Shown: positions 10,064-18,255 of the stretch, piece by piece
Numbering within the stretch: the first letter of the stretch is position 1
Layout of the letters: every line of letters begins with the position of its first letter
NCBI GenBank assembly: GCA_946406315.1
Contig: CAMJKD010000001.1
Location: forward strand, 117,667 to 181,666
Direction of reading: 5' to 3'
Origin: an uncultured Candidatus Saccharibacteria bacterium
GTDB lineage: Bacteria; Patescibacteriota; Saccharimonadia; Saccharimonadales; Saccharimonadaceae
Length of the DNA stretch: 64,000 nt
Position numbers and translations under genes: made by a program
The notes under the pieces: model-generated
Told to the model about the DNA's origin: nothing
The model's database searches: none
Seen by the model: only the letters and a program-made list of their open reading frames with translations

Positions 10064-11344
10064 ATGAGTTTAACGCCTAAATTGAAAGAGAAACTTAAGG
10101 AACTTCCGAAAGAGCCGGGAGTATATTTTCATAAAAATTGCGAAGGTGAAGTAATATATGTTGGTAAGGCGGCAATTTTGCGTAATCGTGTGCGACAGTA
10201 CTTTCAGTCGCCAGAACGTAAAGATGCGAAAACGCGCGCTTTGGTAGCTGAGATAGATGATACGGACTGGATTGTAGTTGATACGGAAATGGATGCGCTT
10301 TTTCTTGAGAGCGAAATGATTAAACGTTATATGCCGAAGTGGAATATTCTACTGCGCGATGATAAGTCGGTGAGTTATGTGCGGATTGATATGAAATCGG
10401 AGGTGCCTTATGTTTCGATGACGCGAAATCCGGATGATGATGGGGCTCAGTATTTTGGACCTTATTATGGAAAAGTGGCGATTCAGCGCGCTTTGAGGAT
10501 ATTGCGAAGAATATTTCCGTATTACGATAGGCCATATAATGGCAAGAAAACTTTGAACACTGATCTTGGGTTAACGCCGGGGATAGAAATTGGTAAAATG
10601 ACACCGCGTGATTATAGACATTCTTTGCGTCATATGATTAGTTATCTGAAAGGAAATCGCAAGAAATTGGTGCGCGACCTTGAAAAGCTAATGTACGAAG
10701 CGGCGGCAAAGGGCGATTATGAACGGGCGGCGGAATATCGGAATCAATTTTTCGGATTAAAAGGGTTGGGGACAAAAATTGTCTTTTCGGATAAGGAATT
10801 ATTAGATATTTCATCCGATAAAGCCTTAGAAGATTTGCAGGATATGCTAGGACTAGAGGGGCCGCCAATTCGGATAGAAGGCTACGATATTAGTCATCAA
10901 TCTGGCAAGAATGTAACGGGTTCGATGGTCTGTTTTATCAATGGGGCGGCGGATCGAACAAAATACCGACGTTTTAAATTACGTAAACAGCAAAATAATG
11001 ACCCTGAGAGTATGCGTGAAGTCATTATGCGACGTTTGAATCATCTTAAAGATTGGGGAAGACCAGATTTGATTGTGCTGGATGGTTCAGTGGGGCAGAT
11101 TGCGGCGATTCGCCAGTTGGCTGAGCAGGCTAAGATTCCAGTGATAGGGCGGGACAAAAGTGGTGATCATAGTAAGAATGCGCGCGTGCGGATTGTGATT
11201 CCGGAAGGGGAGAGTGATTATCGCATGGTGGAGTTGGCTAAAAATAGCCATGTTGCGAAGTTGATTGCGCGGATTGACGAGGAAAGTCATCGCTTTGCTA
11301 TCCAGTATCACACGTTACTTAAACGCAAGGACGTGATAAAATGA
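10064..11344 (+). CDS. uvrC: UvrC-like excinuclease subunit lacking the HhH tail
   Basis: UvrC makes the two incisions of nucleotide excision repair with UvrA/UvrB. This protein shows the N-terminal GIY-YIG nuclease (EPGVYFH, then VIYVGKA, about 12-90), the UvrB-binding UVR motif (MYEAAAKGDYERAAEYR, about 205-225), and the RNase H-like C-terminal nuclease with EGYDISHQSG and VLDGSVGQ. It stops at 426 aa, where usual UvrC is about 600 aa, so the C-terminal helix-hairpin-helix DNA-binding region is missing. The start at 10064 is chosen because TACAAT (10047-10052) leaves only a few nt of leader. The earlier ATG at 10040 lies inside the terminator. Confidence 0.88.
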   Translation: MSLTPKLKEKLKELPKEPGVYFHKNCEGEVIYVGKAAILRNRVRQYFQSPERKDAKTRALVAEIDDTDWIVVDTEMDALFLESEMIKRYMPKWNILLRDDKSVSYVRIDMKSEVPYVSMTRNPDDDGAQYFGPYYGKVAIQRALRILRRIFPYYDRPYNGKKTLNTDLGLTPGIEIGKMTPRDYRHSLRHMISYLKGNRKKLVRDLEKLMYEAAAKGDYERAAEYRNQFFGLKGLGTKIVFSDKELLDISSDKALEDLQDMLGLEGPPIRIEGYDISHQSGKNVTGSMVCFINGAADRTKYRRFKLRKQQNNDPESMREVIMRRLNHLKDWGRPDLIVLDGSVGQIAAIRQLAEQAKIPVIGRDKSGDHSKNARVRIVIPEGESDYRMVELAKNSHVAKLIARIDEESHRFAIQYHTLLKRKDVIK

Positions 11345-11348
11345 GGGA

Positions 11349-11726
11349 ATGATAAAGAAGCAATTTGTAGCGTTTTTGATTCGTTGGATAGTTTCTAGTG
11401 TTGCGATGTATATTTGTATCAATTTTTTTGGCGAATTTAAAGAGGGGTCAGAATGGATGCAATCTTCGTTCTGGCTATATTTGTCGGCGGGGTTAATTTT
11501 TTCACTCGTCAATACTGTAGTAAAGCCAATAGCGACAATTTTTGCATTGCCGCTCATCTTTGTTACTTTGGGTTTGTTTACGTTAATTTTGAACGCAGCA
11601 ATGGTTGGTTTGACGATTTTATTGATTCCAGGCGTCACGATGAGTTTCTGGGGTGCAATTGGGAGTTGTCTCTTGATTTCTTTTATAAACTTCCTTGTCA
11701 ATATAGGGATGCCTAGTGTAAAATAG
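11349..11726 (+). CDS. Four-TM phage-holin-4-like membrane protein
   Basis: This 125-aa protein has four closely spaced hydrophobic helices and the internal motif SLVNTVVKPI, typical of the 'mycobacterial 4 TMS phage holin superfamily IV' group (Pfam Phage_holin_4_2). Members are common non-phage membrane proteins of unknown role. The gene begins 4 bp after uvrC and ends just before secG, whose -10 sequence overlaps its last codons, so it is probably co-transcribed with uvrC. Confidence 0.72.
   Translation: MIKKQFVAFLIRWIVSSVAMYICINFFGEFKEGSEWMQSSFWLYLSAGLIFSLVNTVVKPIATIFALPLIFVTLGLFTLILNAAMVGLTILLIPGVTMSFWGAIGSCLLISFINFLVNIGMPSVK
11719..11724 (+). promoter_or_regulatory. -10 element of leaderless secG
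   Basis: TAAAAT ends 6 nt before the secG ATG and sits inside the last codons of the preceding gene. There is no ribosome binding site before the ATG. Confidence 0.5.
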
Positions 11727-11730
11727 TCCT

Positions 11731-11955
11731 ATGGATATAGGTGTATTTCTAAATATATTGATATTTGTGTCGGCAATTATATCGATTTTGTTGATTTTGT
11801 TGCAACAGCGTGGCGCTTCTTTAGGCGCTGGTTTTGGCGGTTCTGGCGAATTAAATACTGAACGCCGCGGTCTTGAGAAATCACTTTTTAACGCTACAAT
11901 TGTGTTTGTTGTAGTTTTTGTTTTGTCGATATTAGCAATTCTAATTGTTCCGTAA
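11731..11955 (+). CDS. secG: Preprotein translocase subunit SecG
   Basis: SecG is the small accessory subunit of the SecYEG channel that assists SecA-driven export. The 74-aa protein has two membrane helices joined by the family loop LLQQRGASLGAGFGG, which is diagnostic. No ribosome binding site precedes the ATG; a -10 lies 6 nt upstream. The next gene starts at the base after the stop codon, so a secretion component and a substrate-binding protein are translationally linked. Confidence 0.9.
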   Translation: MDIGVFLNILIFVSAIISILLILLQQRGASLGAGFGGSGELNTERRGLEKSLFNATIVFVVVFVLSILAILIVP

Positions 11956-13743
11956 ATGAGAATAAAAAGTAAAAAGAGTGGGCACAGCAAGGAAAGAGTC
12001 AGTCGGCGCGTTACTAAGGCTGCCAATGAATTTGGCGAGCGCGCGGGTAAGCATTTTTCCGAGCGTTTTGTACGACGTTTGCCGAATATTCATGAAGTTC
12101 GTTTATGGGTTGTCGAGTGGGTGATTCTGGTTTTAGTCGTATTTTTGTTGGCGATTGTGCAAAATATTTGGTATGGCGAATCGTATGAAACGGAAGCCTT
12201 CGTCAAAGGTGGGGATTATAGCGAGGCAACGCTGGGAAAAATTAGTTCAATGAATCCGCTTTATGCCACTACGAGTTCTGAAAAGGTATTAGCGCGTTTG
12301 CTATTTGCGAATATAGTATCTCCAGACTCAACGGGGCATCTAAAACATGAGTTAGCTGATACGATTACCGCCGATGAGGCGAAGAAGGTATGGACACTGA
12401 AATTGCGTAATGATTTGCATTGGTCGGATGGCGAAAAGATTACGGCTGATGACGTCGTTTATACTGTCGGTCTAATTGTGGATTCTTCGGCGAAGACAAC
12501 GATTGCTGTTAATTTTACAAATGTAAAGGTAGAGAAAAAAGACGAATTAACGACTGTATTTACTTTACCTTCTCCATATACGGATTTCGAAGATACTTTA
12601 GAGTTTCCGCTAGTGCCAGCCCATATTTTGGGCGAAATTAGTCCAGCTCTGGTATATGAAAGTAATTTTTCGACGCATCCAGTGGGGTCTGGACCATTTG
12701 TCCTGAATGCAATGCAGTCGGCGACGGCAACTAGCACGAATATGCAAACCGTGTATCTTAACCGTAACGAAAAGTATTATAAGAGTGTGGCAAAACTGGA
12801 TAGCTTTACACTTAAAACTTATGAAAACTCGGAACAGATTTTGGAAGCGATGCGCAATTCGGATGTGATGGCGACTGCTGAATTAACTAAGGGGGAGGCG
12901 AGCGAGCTCCCGGGCTCGATTAGTCGCAAAAACACATTAATTAATGGTGGCGCATTTGCGTTTTTAAATACAACTGGCAGCAAGCTTAGTAATGTTAAAG
13001 TACGTCAAGCGATTCAGCGCGGCGTAAATATGGAAAAAGTACGTAAAGATATTGATGATTCACAGATTTTAGATTATCCAATTTTGCAGCGTCAGGAAGA
13101 TTTGAAAATGCCAGATTTGGGTGAATATAACTTAGAAGAGGCGAAGAAGTTGATTGTCGGCGCTGGTTTGAAGTATAAAGATGACCAAATTGTAGATAAT
13201 AGTGGTAAGCAAGTCATGTTAAATGTTTCCGTACCACAGCGTGACGTATTAACGAAGGTAGCGGAGCGTTTTGGAAAACAGCTGGAGCGATTAGGCTTTG
13301 GGGTTGTTTTGAATGTCTATGATGAGGCGAAGGCTTCAACGGATTTCTTCTCGGCTGTAGTGAGAACGCGCGATTATGACATCTTAATCTACGAAGTCGA
13401 TCTTGGTGTTAGTGCTGATCCGTTTGTATATTATAGTTCATTGCAAGCTTCTGGTTCGGGTTGGAACTTTAGTAACTATAGCAATGGCTTAGCAGACGAT
13501 GCGTTAATTTCGGCACGTACGACTACGAATGCTAAATTACGTAAGACAAAGTTTGAATCATTTTTGAAGCGTTGGACGCAAGATGTACCGTCGATTGGTC
13601 TATATCAATCGACGATGACGTATTGTCATATGCCGAATGTGCAAATTTATTCAGAAAACAGCGAATTAACGGATGTACTCGATCGTTTCAGTGACGTGCA
13701 GAATTGGGCAAGTCGTAGGATAAATGTTAATATGACGCCATAG
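11956..13743 (+). CDS. Membrane-tethered extracellular solute-binding protein, family 5 (OppA-like)
   Basis: The 595-aa protein matches the peptide/nickel substrate-binding family SBP_bac_5: MNPLYATTSSEKVLARLLFA, then KLRNDLHWSDGEKITADDVVYTV, and the hinge region KVRQAIQRGVNMEKVR. Instead of a lipobox, it carries a basic cytoplasmic tail and one membrane helix (about 50-75) as its anchor. It would bind peptides or other solutes at the cell surface. No ABC permease or ATPase genes are nearby, so it may serve a transporter encoded elsewhere or act on its own. It starts directly at the secG stop without spacing. Confidence 0.82.
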   Translation: MRIKSKKSGHSKERVSRRVTKAANEFGERAGKHFSERFVRRLPNIHEVRLWVVEWVILVLVVFLLAIVQNIWYGESYETEAFVKGGDYSEATLGKISSMNPLYATTSSEKVLARLLFANIVSPDSTGHLKHELADTITADEAKKVWTLKLRNDLHWSDGEKITADDVVYTVGLIVDSSAKTTIAVNFTNVKVEKKDELTTVFTLPSPYTDFEDTLEFPLVPAHILGEISPALVYESNFSTHPVGSGPFVLNAMQSATATSTNMQTVYLNRNEKYYKSVAKLDSFTLKTYENSEQILEAMRNSDVMATAELTKGEASELPGSISRKNTLINGGAFAFLNTTGSKLSNVKVRQAIQRGVNMEKVRKDIDDSQILDYPILQRQEDLKMPDLGEYNLEEAKKLIVGAGLKYKDDQIVDNSGKQVMLNVSVPQRDVLTKVAERFGKQLERLGFGVVLNVYDEAKASTDFFSAVVRTRDYDILIYEVDLGVSADPFVYYSSLQASGSGWNFSNYSNGLADDALISARTTTNAKLRKTKFESFLKRWTQDVPSIGLYQSTMTYCHMPNVQIYSENSELTDVLDRFSDVQNWASRRINVNMTP

Positions 13744-13756
13744 GAGGATGGGTAGT

Positions 13757-14611
13757 ATGAATGAAGATTTGAATGCAAAAATTAGAGCACTAAAGCCGGA
13801 TGATTTGGCGGCGATTGAGGTGGCTACTGCTGGCGCCATGGGGCAACCAGGTGAAATAAGTTTTTTGTTTTGGAATGGCAAGAAGTTAGTTGGACAGGCT
13901 TGGGATAGCGCTTTGAGAACTGCGGATGTCGATTCAGGATTAATAGAAAAGGTGATAGCCGTTATTCGTGCTAATCCAAACTGGAATTATGTAAATCTTG
14001 GAATGGGAAACACTTTATATTTAAATGACGCTTATACTACCTATGCCGTAGAACAGATGCGCGGTAAGCATCCATTTACTGCCTGGAAAGAAACCTTAAG
14101 CCGTCCAAGAAGAGTGGAAACTCATAAGCGTGAGCCTGGGTTTTGCAATAAATTTCGTCAAATGCAGACAAAAGAGTTGGTGGAGCATATATGTGAGCGT
14201 ATTGTCGCGAAGGATCTCGAATCGGTTCAGATGGATATATATAAAGTAATTCCTCCATTTTTATCCTATAAACAAGATGCTGAGATTGATCGTACCTATT
14301 TCATTAGTGACGAAATAGAGGCAAACTGCTATATTCAGCACGAGGATTTTCGTCGTGTTCTTTTGAAAGTTTGTACCGCGTTTCTATCTTGGGATGATTT
14401 CGAGCGGGGCAAGGCGTTGCGCGACAAATATGGTAATTTTGACTCGGTATGGTCATTTTTGGGCGGTTCTTTGACGGCGTTTGAGAGTTTAACGATTGAA
14501 TATATCGGCGAAGGGACGCACGATGTAATAGTCTGTATGCTTTATCGCTTCTTCGAGGGGCGACGCGATGAATCGGTCGCAAAGGAACTTGGTTTACTAG
14601 CGGAAGATTAA
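13757..14611 (+). CDS. Hypothetical protein, 284 aa
   Basis: I do not recognise this soluble, mixed alpha/beta protein. The ATG at 13757 is preferred because AGGAGG sits at a proper distance, while the in-frame ATG at 13748 overlaps that site. It follows the OppA-like gene by 13 bp and probably shares its transcript. It contains several Cys and the stretches FLFWNGKKLVGQAW and WNYVNLGMGNTLYLND, but no catalytic motif that I can name. No terminator is evident before the tRNA-Leu promoter. Confidence 0.6.
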   Translation: MNEDLNAKIRALKPDDLAAIEVATAGAMGQPGEISFLFWNGKKLVGQAWDSALRTADVDSGLIEKVIAVIRANPNWNYVNLGMGNTLYLNDAYTTYAVEQMRGKHPFTAWKETLSRPRRVETHKREPGFCNKFRQMQTKELVEHICERIVAKDLESVQMDIYKVIPPFLSYKQDAEIDRTYFISDEIEANCYIQHEDFRRVLLKVCTAFLSWDDFERGKALRDKYGNFDSVWSFLGGSLTAFESLTIEYIGEGTHDVIVCMLYRFFEGRRDESVAKELGLLAED

Positions 14612-14716
14612 GGCGAGGCCTAACTATAGGGGGCTGAGTTTAATGTGTGTATATGGGGTTGTTTTTTGAAGGGGCGTTTTACAAAAAAGGGTAAATATGC
14701 TAAGATGTAGCTATCT

Positions 14717-14807
14717 GCGCCCGTGGTGGAATTGGTAGACACGCTAGCTTGAGGTGCTAGTGGCTATTCAAACGGCTGTGCTAGTTCGAGTCTAGTCGGG
14801 CGCACCA
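14717..14807 (+). tRNA. tRNA-Leu (anticodon GAG)
   Basis: Class II tRNA with acceptor GCGCCCG/CGGGCGC, an anticodon loop CTTGAGG (GAG, reading CUC/CUU), a long variable arm, the T-loop TTCGAGT and encoded CCA. The promoter TTTACA-17-TAAGAT with an upstream TGC lies just before it. Confidence 0.96.
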
Positions 14808-14808
14808 T

Positions 14809-14916
14809 GAATTCGAGTTAGAATCTGCCATCTTGGCAGTTTTTCTTTTTTCGCTCGGTCTATAACCGCGCTTGAAAGAAGAATCTACCAACCTGGCAGA
14901 TTCTATTCTCGAATTC
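14809..14916. repeat. tRNA-trailing palindromic element, copy 1
   Basis: Outer arms GAATTCGAG-TAGAATCTGCCA and TGGCAGATTCTA-CTCGAATTC are about 60 bp apart. Inside the left arm a small CTGCCA/TGGCAG hairpin is followed by TTTTTCTTTTTT and serves as the tRNA terminator. The long arms and the small hairpin exclude each other. Related copies follow tRNA-Val (18256) and tRNA-Glu (29827). Confidence 0.7.
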
Positions 14917-15113
14917 TTCTGTTTTTTGATTCTACTCGATTGGTAACTGCGCAAGACAAGGAGAGAATACTTATCTGCACGATTTTATTCTTCAATTCTA
15001 CTCGGTAGACGGAAGTTTTTTATATGAAAAATGTTATATTATTTACTATTGCGATGACTTATAATAAAAGGCAAAAGAGGTAATTTCTCATCGTTTAAAA
15101 TGGGAGATGAGTG

Positions 15114-15149
15114 ATGACTAAGGAAGTGCCGACAATAGTTAGAAACTAG
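15114..15149 (+). CDS. Possible 11-aa leader peptide (MTKEVPTIVRN)
   Basis: This tiny frame in the 14917-15256 gap has GGGAG upstream of its ATG and a CTCATC/GATGAG hairpin just before it. A TATAAT lies near 15060. It may lead the 15257 gene. The evidence is weak, and nothing else coding is seen in that gap. Confidence 0.2.
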   Translation: MTKEVPTIVRN

Positions 15150-15256
15150 AGCTAGATAATTGTAGGTCTGTTCTTAATTTGATTATTTATGGAGTATATG
15201 ATATAATATAAAGGTAGCTGGTTTTTAGTGTCCTGAAAAAAAGGAGGTGTGTATTT

Positions 15257-15682
15257 ATGAATATAGGCACTATTAAGGGGAAAAACTACGAATACGGCGG
15301 AGGGGTTATCGATTTTTTTGGCTATAAAGCAGTTTGCAGTAACGGAGTATGGTCTGCTAACTGGATATATAGAGAAGGGTTTTACCCAATTAAAAGAGAC
15401 CCGTCGATTTTGGCTTTTATTGCAGAATGTATTGCTATTGATGTCAAAGCTGGCAATGGCGATAGAATAAAGCAGCTTCAGATTAACCCTAAAGGGGCTA
15501 TCGGTCTTTTTATGCTGAATACGATCAAGGTCGACGATCTTATGCGAGCTCAGGAGCCAGATGACGGCAGTTATATCGATATTCCCAATGTTCAGATTAG
15601 TGGCCGTAAGCTTACGGTTCGTGTGAGCGAAAAATTTAAGTTTGCGAGTGCTATAGCAGATGCTGACGGCGTCATCATCTGA
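15257..15682 (+). CDS. Hypothetical protein, 141 aa
   Basis: I do not recognise this small soluble protein. It has a very strong ribosome binding site (AAAGGAGGTG), a promoter TTGATT-17-TATAAT around 15178-15206 and its own terminator, so it is a well-expressed single gene. A similar layout (strong Shine-Dalgarno, own promoter and terminator, acidic soluble product) recurs at 39688 and 42815, although the proteins are not obviously related. Visible stretches include NYEYGGGVIDFFGYKAVCSNG and KLTVRVSEKFKFASAIADAD. Confidence 0.6.
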   Translation: MNIGTIKGKNYEYGGGVIDFFGYKAVCSNGVWSANWIYREGFYPIKRDPSILAFIAECIAIDVKAGNGDRIKQLQINPKGAIGLFMLNTIKVDDLMRAQEPDDGSYIDIPNVQISGRKLTVRVSEKFKFASAIADADGVII

Positions 15683-15699
15683 TTGGGGGAGTTCATTTA

Positions 15700-15731
15700 T
15701 GTGGCCACCAAGTGTATTGGTGGCCTTTTGC
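15700..15731 (+). terminator. Rho-independent terminator
   Basis: GGCCACCA/TTGGTGGCC stem followed by TTTTGC, after the 15257-15682 gene. Confidence 0.8.
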
Positions 15732-15795
15732 TATTTATACATAACTTTTTTGTTAGTTTTTATGCTATTATTGAGACAGTAACAAGTGAGGAGTG

Positions 15796-16668
15796 ATGAA
15801 AAAAATACTTAGGTTGGGTATAGCCCTAATGATAGCTTTTAGTGCAAGTATCGGCTTAACGGCTTTTGCTGACGAAAAAGATGTAGTCTCGTCGTTGACG
15901 GTGGATGAAACGCAGGTCAGCTACGGAAACATAACTGAGGTCGGTAGAAGTTACACTAAATATATCACTCTCAAGAATAATACGACTGCCGATATGGTCG
16001 TGCGTCTCGAGGTGACGAATTATAACGATAAGAATGAATCGTCTGCTACTGATTGGATTGCGTTTGCTGGTGGTAAGCGTAAATATGATATTAAAGCTGA
16101 TAGCAGCGTTCAAGTTGGTTTGCGTTTAATGGTACCAAACGATGCCAAGGGTGGCACTTATTATGCAAAGGTTAAGGCGGATAATGGTAAAGAAGACGAG
16201 GAAGTAGAGATTATTGTCCGTGCGGACGTGGCGAGCGAAGATTACAAATACGGTGGCGAAATTGCGGAGCAAAGCGTAGGATTCTTTAATCTGGGTGATA
16301 GTATTACGGCTAAAGCGAAGGTGAGGAATACTGGTACGGCGGGTTTTTCCGCTCATTATCTTGTGCAGTACAAGAATGCTTTTGGTTTATCTGAGTGGAA
16401 GCAAGTTGCAGAAGAGACGTGCGACGTAATTCCAGGCGCAGAGGAAACGTTTACCGTTGCCGATGAGAGAGCAAAGGTTGGTTATGGTATTTTCACGGTC
16501 GAACAAAGGATTAGCTATGTTGATGCTGAGGGGAAGCAGAAGGAAGTGATTTTAAGTCATGCGGTTCTTAACTTGCCTTGGTGGGTTCTAGCGATTGTCG
16601 GCGGTGTAATTGTATTGATTGTTGCAATCATCATTGTGATTAAGAATCGTCGCAAAAAAGCAGAATAA
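15796..16668 (+). CDS. Secreted, C-terminally membrane-anchored Ig-like surface protein
   Basis: This 290-aa protein starts with a clear signal peptide (basic MKKILRL, hydrophobic core, AFA cleavage region near residue 26). Two beta-rich Ig-like modules follow, resembling the COG1470/DUF916 style (ITLKNNTTADMVVRLEVTNY, then SITAKAKVRNTGTAGFSAHY), and a C-terminal membrane helix with the basic stop-transfer tail KNRRKKAE. It is therefore a type I surface protein. The ATG at 15796 has GAGGAG immediately upstream. Its partner is unknown; surface adhesion or wall interaction is plausible. Confidence 0.72.
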   Translation: MKKILRLGIALMIAFSASIGLTAFADEKDVVSSLTVDETQVSYGNITEVGRSYTKYITLKNNTTADMVVRLEVTNYNDKNESSATDWIAFAGGKRKYDIKADSSVQVGLRLMVPNDAKGGTYYAKVKADNGKEDEEVEIIVRADVASEDYKYGGEIAEQSVGFFNLGDSITAKAKVRNTGTAGFSAHYLVQYKNAFGLSEWKQVAEETCDVIPGAEETFTVADERAKVGYGIFTVEQRISYVDAEGKQKEVILSHAVLNLPWWVLAIVGGVIVLIVAIIIVIKNRRKKAE

Positions 16669-16685
16669 AGCATTTTCAAAAAAAA

Positions 16686-16777
16686 TGGTGAGTCCGGTGA
16701 GACTTGAACTCACGACCTTGCCCAAGGGCAAGAAGGCAGGTGCTGTATCTATCTATGGCCAGCTGAGCTACGGACCT
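16686..16777 (-). pseudogene. tRNA-Lys-derived tRNA-like sequence, copy 1
   Basis: The minus strand keeps the tRNA-Lys acceptor region, T-arm (GTGAG TTCAAGT CTCAC) and CCA. The D-arm is enlarged by GGCCATAGATAGATAC, and the anticodon arm is replaced by a CTTGCC-CTTG-GGCAAG hairpin. No normal anticodon stem-loop can be drawn. It is either a degenerate tRNA or a tRNA-derived RNA with another job. Confidence 0.7.
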
Positions 16778-16799
16778 GCACATTTTTTCTTCAAAAAAA

Positions 16800-16891
16800 T
16801 GGTGAGTCCGGTGAGACTTGAACTCACGACCTTGCCCAAGGGCAAGAAGGCAGGTGCTGTATCTATCTATGGCCAGCTGAGCTACGGACCT
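16800..16891 (-). pseudogene. tRNA-Lys-derived tRNA-like sequence, copy 2
   Basis: Identical to copy 1 in the tRNA-like part, with the same enlarged D-arm, altered anticodon arm, intact T-arm and CCA. Perfect identity implies recent duplication or gene conversion. Confidence 0.7.
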
Positions 16892-16914
16892 GCACATTTT
16901 TTCTTCAAAAAAAA

Positions 16915-16991
16915 TGGTGAGTCCGGTGAGACTTGAACTCACGACACCCTGCTTAAAAGGCAGGTGCTCTAACCTGCTGAGCTACGGACCC
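16915..16991 (-). tRNA. tRNA-Lys (anticodon UUU)
   Basis: Canonical cloverleaf with anticodon stem CCTGC/GCAGG, loop CTTTTAA (UUU), T-loop TTCAAGT and CCA. A TTGATT-16-TATAAT promoter lies upstream on the minus strand (-10 at 17001-17006). Its transcript would run into the two tRNA-like copies. Confidence 0.95.
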
Positions 16992-17064
16992 AATGGTGCT
17001 ATTATACTCCAATACGAGATAAAATCAAGAGTAAGCGGAACCATGGTAGAATATAAAAAGAATC

Positions 17065-18027
17065 ATGGAAAAACAAAGTTCGAACAGTAAAAGTACTGAA
17101 TTATCTGACATCCATCAGCGTTTTGTGGATTTTTTAGCTTCAGGCGAAAAGGGTGATTTGAGCGAAGACGAAGTCGACACTGCGATGCGTGAGTTGGCAA
17201 ATAGTTCGGAGCTTAATCAAAAATATGGTGAACTATTGGATGATTTCTTGCATAGTAAAGATGGTATTGAGTTAATAAGGCGTGGGGTAAAGAAATATAT
17301 GACTGGTCGAAAGCATGAGATTTCGATGCGCGATGACGTTTTAATGTTCGTCGAGGAGGGAAACTTTGTCGAGACAGATTATCCCGAAGTTTATGACGTG
17401 AGTTTAGAACAGACACGTAGTCGAATGGTGCCAGTGATGCGAGAGATAATAGGAAAGCCTGGATTCTATAATGATTTCATTAATGCAATTCCTCATGGGT
17501 CGATTGACTTTGAGAATTTAAGCGAAGAGGCGCTGAGGCCAGGCATTGAAAAAATGGCCGGAGTTTTAGCATACGGATACTCGCTTAAAGAGATGCCGAA
17601 AATAATAATAGAAACAACTGATGAAGGCGACGAATCGGGGGTTTATTGTAATAATGCAGGTCAGCAGAGTGGCATCGAAAAGACGGTAAGAATTGTTGTG
17701 GATAGCCATAGTTCGATTTCGGAAATAGCAATCACCTTGAGTCACGAGCTTTGGCATTGTAAGCAGGACGAGATTGCAAAGTCTGATGATGATAGCGAGA
17801 TTGCACAAAAATATCGAATTAATAAATGGAAATATGTTAAATATGAGCCGGAGCTCAGAAATTACGCTAATTATAAAAGCCAATTGATTGAGCAGGAAAG
17901 TTATTATATTGGGGCGCAGATGGGAGCAATGATTCGGTATAACTACCTCGTAAATCATCCGGCAGAGATGCAGCGTTTGGCAGAAGATTATGGGCGAATA
18001 GAAGCAGGCGAACTCAAGCCGGGCTAG
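17065..18027 (+). CDS. Putative zinc metallopeptidase-like protein (HELWH)
   Basis: This 320-aa soluble protein has an HExxH zinc-binding motif in ITLSHELWHCKQDE (about 228-232), and a downstream Glu in LIEQESYYIGAQ could be the third ligand. The N-terminal ~100 residues are acidic and helical. This pattern fits a zincin peptidase or a related inactive fold; the family is not recognised. TAGAAT at about 17048 leaves a very short leader. The reading frame meets TAG at 18025-18027 and then continues open from an immediate ATG for 28 codons, so the C-terminus is uncertain. Confidence 0.62.
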   Translation: MEKQSSNSKSTELSDIHQRFVDFLASGEKGDLSEDEVDTAMRELANSSELNQKYGELLDDFLHSKDGIELIRRGVKKYMTGRKHEISMRDDVLMFVEEGNFVETDYPEVYDVSLEQTRSRMVPVMREIIGKPGFYNDFINAIPHGSIDFENLSEEALRPGIEKMAGVLAYGYSLKEMPKIIIETTDEGDESGVYCNNAGQQSGIEKTVRIVVDSHSSISEIAITLSHELWHCKQDEIAKSDDDSEIAQKYRINKWKYVKYEPELRNYANYKSQLIEQESYYIGAQMGAMIRYNYLVNHPAEMQRLAEDYGRIEAGELKPG

Positions 18028-18114
18028 ATGAAAGATGGCTTAGACGCGGCGTATTATCGAGATGCGAGGGATATGCTTGAACAGAATCGACGGAATGCAG
18101 ACGAAGAGCGATGA
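18028..18114 (+). CDS. 28-aa in-frame extension after an amber codon
   Basis: An ATG follows the upstream TAG directly and in the same frame. The 28 codons give a charged, helical peptide (MKDGLDAAYYRDARDMLEQN and more) ending in TGA. It is either a coupled micro-gene or the natural C-terminus of the HELWH protein, cut off by an amber mutation or reached by readthrough. Confidence 0.35.
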   Translation: MKDGLDAAYYRDARDMLEQNRRNADEER

Positions 18115-18168
18115 TTGATGATTATTGCCAAAAACAGGGGAATGTGCTAATATTTTTATAGACTTTAT

Positions 18169-18245
18169 GGGCGGTTAGCTCAGTTGGCTAGAGCGCGTCT
18201 TTGACGTAGACGAGGTCAGAGGTTCAAATCCTCTACCGCCCACCA
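18169..18245 (+). tRNA. tRNA-Val (anticodon GAC)
   Basis: Cloverleaf with acceptor GGGCGGT/ACCGCCC, anticodon stem CGTCT/AGACG, loop TTGACGT (GAC), T-loop TTCAAAT and CCA. Promoter TTGCCA-17-TAATAT with an upstream TGC. Confidence 0.96.
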
Positions 18246-18255
18246 TCTGAAAGTC

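Larger units (their letters stand above)
16685..16913. repeat. Tandem duplication of 114-115 bp units carrying tRNA-like genes
   Basis: Unit 1 (16685-16798) and unit 2 (16799-16913) differ only by one A in an A-tract. Each holds one tRNA-like sequence plus the same flank (TGCACATTTTTTCTTC). A normal tRNA-Lys follows as the third member of the array. Confidence 0.9.

Noticed and set aside
16676..16942. Two opposite-strand ORFs through the tRNA-like array
   Set aside because: Repeated peptides arise from the tandem tRNA-like sequences; no ribosome binding sites or gene context.
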